Part shown: positions 1 through 9,126 of the stretch, in pieces
How the letters are laid out: each line of letters opens with the position of its first letter
Numbering within the stretch: position 1 is the first letter of the stretch
DNA from: Morella rubra
Lineage: Eukaryota; Streptophyta; Magnoliopsida; Fagales; Myricaceae
Assembly (NCBI GenBank): GCA_003952965.2
Contig: CM025855.1
Location: forward strand, 431,557 to 495,556
Direction: 5' to 3'
DNA length: 64,000 nucleotides
Notes under the pieces: generated by a model
Databases searched by the model: none
What the model was told of the DNA's origin: nothing
Seen by the model: only the letters and a program-made list of their open reading frames with translations
Position numbers and translations under genes: made by a program

Positions 1-355
1 TTTTATTCGTTATTATAACAAATCAAAATCGAAAAAAGAAAACCAGAGAAGTCTACATGAGCTCAATCAACAAATTAGAAAGAATTTGAAGATAGCAGAA
101 AATCAACATACACAACCTCAAACATTGGTGCTGTGGTTGGACTGCAATCAACACATATGATGACCTTTCCTTTGTCTGGTTGCAATGAACCAGGCTTTCC
201 AAGTTCAGCCTGCATTATTTACGAAATTAGCAGGCAATATGTTTCAAGTATTCACCACAAAATCTTCCACTGGGAGCAAAGTGTTTAGTTAGTGTAGTTG
301 CTGCCACTTAAGAGAAACAGATAGAACATCCAGCATCTAAAAGATGAAATACCTT
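1..355 (-). repeat. Inverted segment of RRP42 copy 1 (intron 2, exon 3, part of intron 3)
   Basis: This stretch is the reverse complement of about 7281-7582 in RRP42 copy 2. Everything from about 356 onward is in the same orientation as copy 2. The segment includes the exon 3 equivalent at 117-209 on the minus strand (93 nt, same length as in copy 2). It also holds about 51 bp (60-110) absent from copy 2, bounded by ACAT on both sides. The right breakpoint is near 355. The left breakpoint is off the window, so RRP42 exons 1-2 of this copy, if present, would lie to the left. The short ORF starting at 344 crosses the breakpoint and is not a gene. Confidence 0.85.
117..209 (-). pseudogene. RRP42 copy 1, exon 3 in inverted orientation
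   Basis: Read on the minus strand, this 93-nt block matches exon 3 of the second copy (7427-7519) and keeps the acceptor and donor dinucleotides. It encodes the AELGKPGSLQPDK region of the RNase PH-like fold of exosome subunit RRP42. It lies opposite to exons 4-7 of the same copy, so it cannot be spliced into them. Assignment rests on clear similarity to plant RRP42 from memory and on the internal comparison with copy 2. Confidence 0.85.
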
Positions 356-537
356 CACAATGAGTCGGTCTCTGTTGTGTCTCATTTCTCCTTTAGTATA
401 AAAGTACTTCATTTACCATTGTCCCATAAAATTATATGCATACAAAGGCAAGTGCGCGTGTGTGTAGCCCATATATTTGTGTGTAGCTATGTACATATAT
501 ATATGGTGAGTGGTTCTTTTCCATGCATTTTGTGCAG

Positions 538-1600
538 GGTAGAGGGGGTGATGAGTTGTCAACTGGCCTCTCAGTTGCTCTTCAGAATTGTCTCTTGGGT
601 GGTAAAAGTAGAGCAGGTATGAATTTAATTAGAGAAAGAGAGATAACCATGACAGTATTGCCGTACATATGCTTTCAATCATCTTGGCAGTTCTCACTTT
701 CTGATATGTTCTGTGATTATGGATTCTTGCTTTACTTACGTTGGTCTTATTCAACTTTTCCCAGGGGCAGGAATTGATCTCTCATCTCTAATTGTAGTGG
801 AGGGAAAAATTTGCTGGGATCTTTATATTGATTGCCTTGTCCTTAGTTGAGATGGAAATTTGCTAGATGCCCTGGGTTCTGCTATTAAGGTAATTTCACA
901 TTTGCCTGTGTATTTGCAACTTGAATTCTGTCTAATTTAAATAAACCGTAGGGGTGTAACAAGGGTTTTGCTGGCTATTGTTTAAGTCTAGTTAGCAGGC
1001 TAGCTGTATCCCATGTGTTTGAACCGTGTAAAACATGTATTGTTTGAGCTAAAATTCACCTTGCTTCATCCCTTCCGATCAGTTTTGTGACAGAGATGAG
1101 GAACTTGAATAAGATTTTACTAATTTTGTTACTGAAGGCTGCCTTGAGCAATACAGGTATTCTCAGGGTTCATGTTGCACCTGGTGCATCAGGTAATGAC
1201 CAACCAGAAGTTGACATCAGTGATGAAGAATTTCTAGAGTTTGACACATCAGATATCCCTGCAATAGTTACGTTGACAAAGGTGACAAAACCGTTTTAAT
1301 CTTTTCATAAGCTGCAAATGTCTGTTCATTTCCAACACTTATTGCCCTTCGACTTTATAGGTTGGTAGGCACTATATTATGGATGCCACTTCAGAAAAGG
1401 AATCCTAGATGAGCTCTGCCATTTCTATATCTGTCAACAGGAAGGGACACATCTGTGGGCTGACTAAACAAGGCGGTGCAGGCCTGGAGTCTAGCATCAT
1501 TCTCGACATGATATCTGTGGCAAAACATGTAAGTGAACAGCTAATAGACAAATTGGATTCTAAGATAGCTGTTGCTGAAGCAGGTGAAGAAGAATCATGA
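538..1600 (+). pseudogene. RRP42 (exosome complex subunit) pseudogene copy 1, exons 4-7
   Basis: RRP42 is a catalytically inactive RNase PH-fold subunit of the eukaryotic exosome ring, which acts in 3'-5' RNA processing. The exon remnants are 538-616, 765-889, 1138-1281 and 1361-1600, with plausible GT-AG borders. They encode recognisable RRP42 segments such as LSVALQNCLLGGKS, WDLYID, DISDEEFLEFDTSDIP and GHICGLTK, ending at EAGEEES. The exon 5 frame carries a TGA (in the LVLS*DGNLLDALG stretch), which copy 2 shares. Exon 7 has a TAG where copy 2 reads Gln (ES*MSS against ESQMSS). With exon 3 inverted, this copy cannot make RRP42. A working gene presumably lies elsewhere in the genome (inference). 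Confidence 0.88.
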
Positions 1601-1828
1601 CATGGTTAGGACCCCCGATGCCATTGTTACTGGTGCATTAAGCAGGACGCTGTTCTACGTGGTAGTTTTGATCGCTTACCTAGTGGATGAAGATAGAATG
1701 ACATGCTGTACACAGAGGTCTGCTATGTAATTTTGCTTCTTTCGTGTAGAGTCAAAGAGGTAGGATTACCAGATTATGGTTTGTCCTCACTTTGAATTTG
1801 AGGGGAAGTAGCAAGTTCTAAAGATAAA
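1601..1828 (+). repeat. 3' flank of RRP42 copy 1, shared with copy 2
   Basis: The sequence matches 8899-9126 closely, through the 'gaggggaagt' stretch and up to 'aaagataaattt', after which the copies diverge. This marks the right edge of the duplicated unit, which therefore contains the gene's 3' untranslated region and immediate downstream DNA. Confidence 0.8.
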
Positions 1829-4575
1829 TTTGTGCTAAACGACAATTGATAGGGCTTCTCATCGGTCATGTAATTACAGGCATCAGCTGGCCGAATTGCC
1901 CCGTAAAGATTCTGATTAGTGGACGGAAATAAAAAGGAGGAAATATCAGAAATTATCAATGGCCATATGAAGTTGAATTGTTTTGCAATTTGGAATTCAC
2001 ATACTTTTTCATGTGGCAGCAATTAAAGCTACCTAAGCAGAGACAGTGGCCGTTTAAAATCTTAATTATAAAGTTTCCTCATCTGGTTGCAATTTTTGTA
2101 ATACCAGAATCAAAAGAACTAAGATTCTATATGTTGAATATTGTCTTAGTTCTGGATATTGAAATTCGTGTGGTGATATTCTGTATTTTTATGCAGATCT
2201 TATCAAGAAGTGGATTTTCTTGCCATGTTTACCCTTCATATGATCTGTGTTCTGTTGTTTAAATTGAAAATTATCCATGACTATAATCAAATGGCAGTAC
2301 ACAACTATTCAGCCTATTTTAGCACCATTTCCTAATGTTGGGAGCTATTCTTTTCTCTATGCAATTTCAGGGACTATTTGTTTGTGAGATTATGTAATAT
2401 CTGTCTATTGGTTTACCATCAGTTTGCAAGTTTAATAATTGGCTGGATATCCTTCGACCTCCTGTCTTCTAGGTCACAATTCTTCATATTTTACCTAAAC
2501 TACTATTTACACTGAAGTGGCGCTGGTATATAGTGACTTTCATATTCCTTTGGTGGACTCTTTTCCAGATTTATGTGAGACTAATGTCACTACGATGCCT
2601 TCAATTTTTCTAGTTTTCCTGACTTTTGGTGTTTCTGTGAGTACAAGTTGACTTCCTTTTTCATTTGTCAGCCATGAATCTTGTGAGACTCATTGTCCCC
2701 CAATGAGGATGTTTGGGGAATTATATCCCACAAATTTCTGTTGGTTTATAATTTTTTTGCAAATTTAATCATTTGCCAGATGTCCATATCAACCTTCCTG
2801 CCTACTGGAAGAAAATTCTTCATATTTTACCTGATCTCTTATGTAAACTGAAGAAGTGCTGGTACTGACTTTCATATTCGTCTGCTGTACTCTATGACTC
2901 CTTAGGTGAGTCTTGCCTAAAATCCAAACCTTGAATTTTCTAGTCTTCTCAACTTTGGGTGTTTCAGTGTATACAAGATGGTTCTATCTTTTTGCGTGAA
3001 TCTTTTGAATAAGTTTGTGAGACTTTGTGACAGGACAGCCTTCTAGTTTTGTTTCACATATTTTGTAAAAGATTTCTCTGGGAGAAAGAGGGGGAGTTTT
3101 AGAAGGTGAACCGTCTTTTGTGTAGTATTTAACATTGAGTTTAAATGGTTCGGGTGAATGAGGTTGTGGGGGTTCAAGTATTTGTTGGTGGTCTAAACTG
3201 CCCCAACTTGTTCAAGAGGAAGGTAATATGGGAACCTGTTGGACTTTGAAGTTTCTGCACTCAAATTGAACTCCGATCTTAATTTCTTTGTTTTTGTATT
3301 TTTTTTGGGGCGTGGTGTAACTTGTCATTGTTATTCGAACCGACACCACAGGAGTCAGGTGTTCTATGATCAACTGACGAGTGGTTGGAACTGATCATTT
3401 GTAACCATTCTACATCCACTGACGTACGTAGTAACTGTTAACTGACAATGGTGAACCACATTTTACTTTCTGCCATGTATCCTCTGGAGTCGGGTGTGCT
3501 AAAATCAACTGAGATATGGATAGTCTGGCAGATGAGCAGGTGGTAAGATATTCAGATTGAAGTTTTATTTATTTAGTAACCCGATGAAATTAAAGGGTAC
3601 CTGATTGTTGGTTTATGTCATGGCATATAGGGAGCACACATTATAGTCAGAGAGAGAGAGAGAGAGAGAGAGGGGTCTATATTTTGAAAAGCCAATCCCT
3701 CATTACAGGTACAGCAAGCAACTCTTTCCCTAAGCAACCCATCTAACTCGTTGTTAAACACACTTAAAAAAGTTTTCGGTTAAGTACGTGTGCCCGTCAT
3801 GAATTGTCAATTGGGAAGATTGGGCCATGGATTTTGAGCTTCTTTCTTTTGATAAATAAGACCAAAAGAAGAAGGTAGTAATAGTTTTGATCCCAAAAAA
3901 AACAAAAAGACTAATATTTTGGGATAAACACGGAGTCCCTGTCGAGTCTAAGCTGTTTCCCTCTCGCTCCTTATTCTTTGACTGGCTACAGCGCTCCATT
4001 GCGCTGTGCTTCAGCAGCCATCTCACGGCTCACGTCACGGCTGGCCGTCCTTTCTCCCCCCCGTAGCCGGAAAACGGCAGGAAGCCCGCTCAAGCTAACC
4101 AATAATCTCCTCTGTGCAAGCTTCGGCCTCACTTCCGTTCCCCTGCAGCCGCTCCCAGCCTTCGGGTTCTGTCGTTTTCATCCAGCATGAATTAACCACA
4201 CGACAGCGTTGTCGCAGTTTCTTTCTTTTTTCTCAAAAACAACCTCATTCATAGAAATAAAATTAATGTAGCAAAGAAATAACATCACAGAGCCAAATGC
4301 AAAGCGGAACAGAACCGGGAATAAAAAACCAGAAACCTGAGTGCGTGCAGCCCACTCGGCCAACAAATGTGCAGACTCATATGTCAAACACAAATTTCAG
4401 GTTGCCGAACGCCGAAAACGGAAACCATATTAAGATAGAAAGATCTCAAATCTTTATTTATAGAACATACACGGAGAATCATGATCAGAAAACTTGTATG
4501 AAGGACACAAAGAAAAACCCAGGTAGTAATATATAAAGCGGAAAGTCGGCGATCATCCCAGAGATCATGCCCACA
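1829..4575. other. Gene-free stretch with a diverged tandem repeat and a GA microsatellite
   Basis: No recognisable gene. It holds the diverged repeat at about 2373-3035 and a (GA)n tract at about 3649-3673. The 3978-4190 stretch could encode an Arg/Ser/Ala-rich peptide resembling an organelle presequence, but no downstream exon or family match was found, so I do not call it. The segment up to 4575 probably includes the 3' region of the minus-strand gene that ends at 4576. Confidence 0.6.
2373..3035. repeat. Diverged tandem duplication, unit about 330 bp, two copies
   Basis: Two successive stretches (about 2373-2700 and 2727-3035) share an ordered series of matching blocks: a 'ttcttcatattttacct' block, a 'gactttcatattc' block, a 'tttctag' followed by 'tttgggtgttt' style block, and a 'tgtgagact' block. 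Divergence is high, with many indels, so the duplication is old. No coding potential is seen in either unit. Confidence 0.65.
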
Positions 4576-4917
4576 CTATGCTGGCTTTGGGTATATAGTC
4601 TTACTTTTCCGGGCATCTGGTGATCTGGGTGGTGGAAAAATATTGAAGCAGCCATGGGGCTTCGATTGGGTGGCCCCAGAGGAAGAGGGACAGCCTGCAG
4701 GATGCGAAACAGGGGCAACTGATTGAACCATGCGATCAACCATCATCCGCATCACTGACCTTCTCTTAGCTGGGAACACACTTCCATGTTTTGGCTTGAA
4801 CCACGGCTCTGCCTTGGACCTGGCCGATTCTTCATCTGGGTTCAGCTTCACCACCTCATCGCGCTTCATCACGTCGTGCCTGAGCACTTGTCCATCTTGG
4901 TTCAGCTTCTCCGCCAT
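4576..4917 (-). CDS. Small unrecognised plant protein, 113 aa
   Basis: This is a single-exon ORF. The start at 4917 has a good plant context (GAAATGGCGG) and a CT-rich leader just upstream on the minus strand, which favours a real gene. The protein is hydrophilic and basic. Residues 1-35 are charged (MAEKLNQDG.., then KRDEVVKLNPDEES). The middle contains KPKHGSVFPAKRRSV followed by MRMMVDRMVQS, a short amphipathic stretch. The C-terminus is rich in Pro, Ser and Lys. It has no signal peptide or transmembrane segment. I have a loose memory of small plant proteins with a similar VFP-KRR-MM-VQS pattern but cannot name a family, so no function is assigned. Its 5' end and upstream DNA are duplicated at 5958-6117, next to a Copia fossil. 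Confidence 0.55.
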   Translation of the reverse strand: MAEKLNQDGQVLRHDVMKRDEVVKLNPDEESARSKAEPWFKPKHGSVFPAKRRSVMRMMVDRMVQSVAPVSHPAGCPSSSGATQSKPHGCFNIFPPPRSPDARKSKTIYPKPA

Positions 4918-5047
4918 TTCCTTCTCTCTCTCTCCCCCTCTCTCTCTCTGTTGGTCTTTGTGATTTAGTTATGAAATTTTGATTTACTCAGGGGCATATA
5001 TGAGTTAGTCTAGTGAGATATAATGAGCCAATGAGAGCAAAACTTAG
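4888..5047. repeat. 5' end and upstream region of the 4576-4917 gene, duplicated at 5958-6117
   Basis: The block covers about the first nine codons of the small gene, its CT-rich leader and roughly 130 bp upstream. It is nearly identical to 5958-6117. The final ~65 bp (from 'gatttactc' to 'gagcaaaact') occurs a third time at about 5171-5229. Short gag-like pieces of the neighbouring LTR element follow each instance, so the block was copied together with element-derived DNA. Confidence 0.8.
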
Positions 5048-5160
5048 AGACCAAGCATCTCTCAGAAGCGTGCGAGCGACTCCCACTGGGTTCTAACTCC
5101 TCCTATTTTTCACTTGGATCAAGCAATCAAACGACTCTTAGCATGCCGCGCCACTGAAAG
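5048..5160 (+). repeat. Isolated copy of a Copia gag-derived segment
   Basis: This piece matches 5827-5935, the distal part of the gag remnant of the adjacent LTR fossil, and a shorter version recurs at 6118-6176. It sits directly upstream of the small minus-strand gene. It is a fossil fragment with no independent coding role. Confidence 0.7.
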
Positions 5161-5234
5161 TCTACAGAAACTGATTTACTCGGGCATATAGTGTAGTGAT
5201 ATAATGAGCCAATGAGAGCAAAACTTGGAGCCCG

Positions 5235-5462
5235 TGATGAATATAATCGAAGCCTTGAAGCTGACGACTTGTAGTTGAGGACTTAAAGCTTCAGACGACT
5301 TACAGTTTTCACAAACTGATTATGAAGTTTCAGAATACACTTGTAGCTGTTTCAGTTGTACAGTTATACTCTCGTTATGTACTAGTATAAATACTGTATG
5401 ATTTATTCAATAAAGATTATGTTAACGCAATATACATTTCTTTAGCTCTTTCATCATTATCA
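5235..5462 (+). mobile_element. Copia-type LTR (5' LTR of a fossil element)
   Basis: The segment begins TGATGAAT and ends TTATCA (TG...CA ends). It contains a TATA-like 'ctagtataaatac' and an 'aataaag' polyadenylation-like motif. It is immediately followed by 'tggtatcagacc', which resembles the initiator tRNA-Met primer-binding site of plant Copia elements. At about 228 bp it is short but within the Copia range. No second LTR was found in the window. Confidence 0.75.
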
Positions 5463-5935
5463 TGGTATCAGACCAAGCTTAAAACCTTCCGCACCTCTCT
5501 GTATTTTTCTTTCAAAATCCAAATGATAAACAACCGAGGGATCGATGATCCTACCAATCCCTACTACTTACACAACGGAGATAGCTCCTCCAGCATCCTA
5601 GTTTCTCAACCATTGACCGGAAAGAACTACAATTTCTGGAGACGAGCGATGACCATTGCATTGAATGTGAAGAACAAGCTAGGTTTCGTCACTGGTGTGA
5701 TGCATAAACCTTTGCCCTTTGGAACAGATGTAACATGATGGTCCTTTCATGGTTGGGAAATTCTCTGTCTAAAGAGGTAGCCAGTAGCGTGCTCTACATT
5801 GATTCAGCCAAGGAGTTATGGGACCCCAAGCATCTCTCAGAAGCATGCGAGCGGCTCCCCTCCGGTTCTAACTTCTCCAATTTTTCACTGGGATCAAACA
5901 ATTTAACGACTCTTAGCATGCCGCGCCACTGAAAG
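5463..5935 (+). mobile_element. Copia gag remnant, broken and 3'-truncated
   Basis: Directly downstream of the LTR and primer-binding-like site, the sequence encodes a recognisable N-terminal plant Copia GAG region (DPTNPYYLHNGD.., then LVSQPLTGKNYNFWRRAM). The copy is broken in a few places and ends abruptly at a junction with the duplicated gene 5' end (5958). Protease, integrase, reverse transcriptase and 3' LTR are absent, so this is a truncated fossil. Its age cannot be estimated from paired LTRs because only one is present. Confidence 0.75.
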
Positions 5936-5957
5936 TCTACAGAAACTTTCCGTATGG

Positions 5958-6176
5958 GAGCTCATCTTGGTTCAGCTTCTCCGCCATTTCCTTCTCTCTC
6001 CCTCCCTCTCTCTCTCTGTTGGTCTTCGTGATTTAGTTATGAAATTTTGATTTACTCAGGGGCATATATGAGTGAGTCTAGTGAGATATAATGAGCCAAT
6101 GAGAGCAAAACTTGGAAGCCCAAGCATCTCTCAGAAGCATGTGAGCGGCTCCCCTCCGGTTCTAACTTCTAACTGA
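5958..6176. repeat. Second copy of the small gene's 5' end plus a gag-derived scrap
   Basis: 5958-6117 is a near-identical direct copy of 4888-5047 and contains, on the minus strand, the start codon and first ~9 codons of the 4576-4917 gene. 6118-6176 is another short copy of the gag-derived piece. The copied start codon is not followed by the rest of the gene, so this is a promoter-like duplicate without a coding body. Confidence 0.75.
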
Positions 6177-6298
6177 ACATATATTGCTATTACTTTAAGC
6201 CTAAATTTCTCATATTTTATTTTGTCTCTGGTTTGGTGGTTGCACATGGTAAAAAGATTTGTCCTTTGCTAGAAATATGAATGTGAGATTCCAATTCC

Positions 6299-6426
6299 AA
6301 CCAAAAGGAGTATGATATAATGCAGTCATTCTTACACAATGGTGGATACGTTTTCCCCTCATTCCCTGAACCAAAAGGAGTATGATATAATGCAGTCATT
6401 CTTACACAATGGTGGATACGTTTACT
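6299..6426. repeat. Tandem repeat, 2 x 70 bp
   Basis: A unit starting 'ccaaaaggagtatgatata' occurs at 6301 and again at 6371. About 54 bp are identical in each unit, including 'gcagtcattcttacacaatgg'-type sequence in both. It lies about 450 bp upstream of the second RRP42 copy and has no coding role I can see. Confidence 0.85.
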
Positions 6427-6878
6427 CCCCAATCAAAACTTCCCATCTCTCGCATGTGACTGAACCTGGTTTTGTCTCCACACTATGAATGTGAAGGTAT
6501 GAGCATATTGCAGTTACACAACTTCCCTTCCGAGGACTGAACTACAGATAACATGGATATAACTCTGAGCAAATTAAAGGAAACACATTGCAGAGCTCAG
6601 AAAAAAAAACACATACCCAATCTCACTACCTGTGCAGTTCTTGAGGGACTGATGGTAAAAGCATATGTGCCGCGTGGGTAAAAATGTTCTCTCCCAACTA
6701 TGGAATCTCTTACGTGTGGAGGTAATCATGATAATTTACGTAATATGCCTTTTTTTTTCTTCTTCTCCCCCCCCCCCCCCCTCCAAAAACTCACCAACCA
6801 AAATGGAGTCTCTTTTCTCATGTTCTCCCGTTTACTTTCTTGTGTAATCTCTTTTGCTCATTTTACTTATGTGCAGGA

Positions 6879-8898
6879 ATGGTGGGACTCTCTCTTGGAG
6901 AAAAGCACTTCATTCAGGGTGGCATTGCTCAAGACCTCCGTTCTGATGGTCGAAAAAGATTAACTTACGTGCCTCCTTTTGTTGAAACTGGAGTTATACC
7001 CCAGGTATATTAGTTTTTGAAATATTTCACTTTGGTGTGACCTGAATGACATAAAAGAGCTCCTATACGGGCCAAGCAATTGGAATACATAGTTTTTTTT
7101 AGTTGCGTACTAGTTACTTCATCAGACATACAAATGAATTTCTTGTGCAGTGTCTGGCTTACTTTCTAGCAAACTGGCCTTCTGCTGTGTTTTAATCGTA
7201 ATTTTTCATGGACTTCTTCACGGCAGGCAAATGGTTCAACAAGAGTCAGGATGGGGGCAACAGAAGTTGTTTCCAGTATGAAGGTATTTCATCTTTTAGA
7301 TGCTGGATGTTCTATCTGTTTCTCTTAAGTGGCAGCAACTACACTAACTAAACACTTTGCTCCTAGTGGAAGATTTTGTGGTGAATAATTGAAACATATT
7401 GCCTGCTAATTTCGTAAATAATGCAGGCTGAACTTGGAAAGCCTGGTTCATTGCAACCAGACAAAGAAAAGGTCATCATATATGTTGATTGCAGTCCAAC
7501 CGCAGGACCAATGTTTGAGGTTGTGTATGTAGACTTCTCTGGTTTTCTTTTTTCGATTTTGATTTGTTATAATAACGAATAAAAAGAATCCTTGTCTGAA
7601 TGGGTGGCTTAAAGAGTTTGATGTGATAATTCCAGCTTGATTCATTGTATGCCATATCTGTAAGTCAGTATCTGTTGTGTCTCATTTCTCCTTTAGCATA
7701 AAAGTACTTTAGTTAACATTGTCCCATAAAAGTTTATGCAAGGCAAGTGCGTGTGTGTGTAGCCCATTTATTTGTGTGTAGCTATGTACATATATATATG
7801 GTGCGTGGTTCTTTTCCATGCATTTTGTGCAGGGTAGAACGTATATATGGTGTGTTGTCAACGACCTCTCAGTTGCTCTTCAGCATTGTCTCTTGGGTGG
7901 TAAAAGTGGAGCAGGTATGAATTTAATTAGAGAAAGAGAGATAACCATGACAGTATTGCCGTACATATGCTTTCAATCATCTTGGCAGTTCTCACTTTCT
8001 GATATGTTCTGTGATTATGGATTCTTGCTTTACTTACGTTGGTCTTATTCAACTTTTCCCAGGAGCAGGAATTGATCTCTCATCTCTAATTGTAGTGGAG
8101 GGAAAAATTTGCTGGGATCTTTATATTGATTGCCTTGTCCTTAGTTGAGATGGAAATTTGCTGGATGCCCTGGGTTCTGCTATTAAGGTAATTTCACATT
8201 TGCCTGTGTATTTGCAACTTGAATTCTGTCTAATTTAAATAAACCATAGGGGTGTAACAAGGGTGTTGCTGGCTACTGTTTAAGTCTAGTTAGCAGGCTA
8301 GCTGTATCCCACGTGTTTGAACCGTGTAAAACATGTATTGTTTGAGCTTCCAATTCACCTTGCTTCATCCCTTCCGATCAGTTTCGTGACAGAGATGAGG
8401 AACTTGAACAAGATCTTACTAATTTTGTTACTGAAGGCTGCCTTTAGCAATACAGGTATCCCCAGGATTCATGTTGCAGCTGGTGCATCAGGTGATGACC
8501 AACCAGAAGTTGACATCAGTGATGAAGAATTTCTACAGTTTGACACATCAGATATCCCTGTAATAGTTACGTTACAAAGGTGACAAAACTGTTTTAATCT
8601 TTTCATAAGCTGCAAATGTCTGTTCATTCCCAACACATATTGCCCTTCGACTATATAGGTTGGTAGGCACTATATTGTGGATGCCACTTCAGAAGAGGAA
8701 TCCCAGATGAGCTCCACCGTTTCTATATCTGTCAAGAGGAAGGGACACATCTGTGGGCTGACTAAATGAGGCGGTGCAGGCCTGGATCCTAGCATCATTC
8801 TCAACATGATATCTGTGGCAAAACATGTAAGCGAACAGCTAATAGACAAATTGGATTCTCAGATAGCTATTGCTGAAGCAGGTGAAGAAGAATCATGA
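6879..8898 (+). pseudogene. RRP42 (exosome complex subunit) pseudogene copy 2, all seven exons
   Basis: This copy keeps the whole exon layout of plant RRP42: 6879-7004 (MVGLSLGEKHFIQGGIAQDL..), 7227-7283, 7427-7519, 7833-7914, 8063-8187, 8437-8579 and 8659-8898. A 5' UTR intron seems to end just before the ATG. It is disabled by a TGA in exon 5 shared with copy 1, a one-base loss at the end of exon 6 (acgttacaaag against acgttgacaaag in copy 1), and a TGA in exon 7 (LTK*GG, where copy 1 reads LTKQGG). The start of exon 4 is also replaced by unrelated TA-rich sequence. Exons 1-3 are clean, so transcription is possible, but no full-length RRP42 can be made. Introns align with copy 1, showing segmental duplication rather than retroposition. 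Confidence 0.88.
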
Positions 8899-9126
8899 CA
8901 TGGTTAGGACACCCGATGCCATTCTTATTGGTGCATTAAGCAGGACGCTGTTTTATGTGGTAGTTTTGATCGCTTACCTAGTGGATGAAGATAGAATGAC
9001 ATGTTGTACACAGAGGTTTGCTATGTAATTTTGCTTCTTTCATAGAATCAAAGAGGTAGGATTACCAGATTATGGTTTGCCCTCACTTTGAATTTGAGGG
9101 GAAGTGGCAAGTTCTAAAGATAAATT
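8899..9126 (+). repeat. 3' flank of RRP42 copy 2, shared with copy 1
   Basis: Near-identical to 1601-1828, with scattered substitutions and small indels. After 'aaagataaattt' the two copies part, which sets the right boundary of the duplicated unit. Confidence 0.8.

Noticed and set aside
344-622. 92-aa plus-strand ORF
   Set aside because: It spans the inversion breakpoint, an intron and part of exon 4 of the RRP42 pseudogene; it is not a gene.
3978-4190. 70-aa plus-strand ORF resembling an organelle presequence
   Set aside because: Arg/Ser-rich composition only; no downstream exon, family motif or splice structure could be found.
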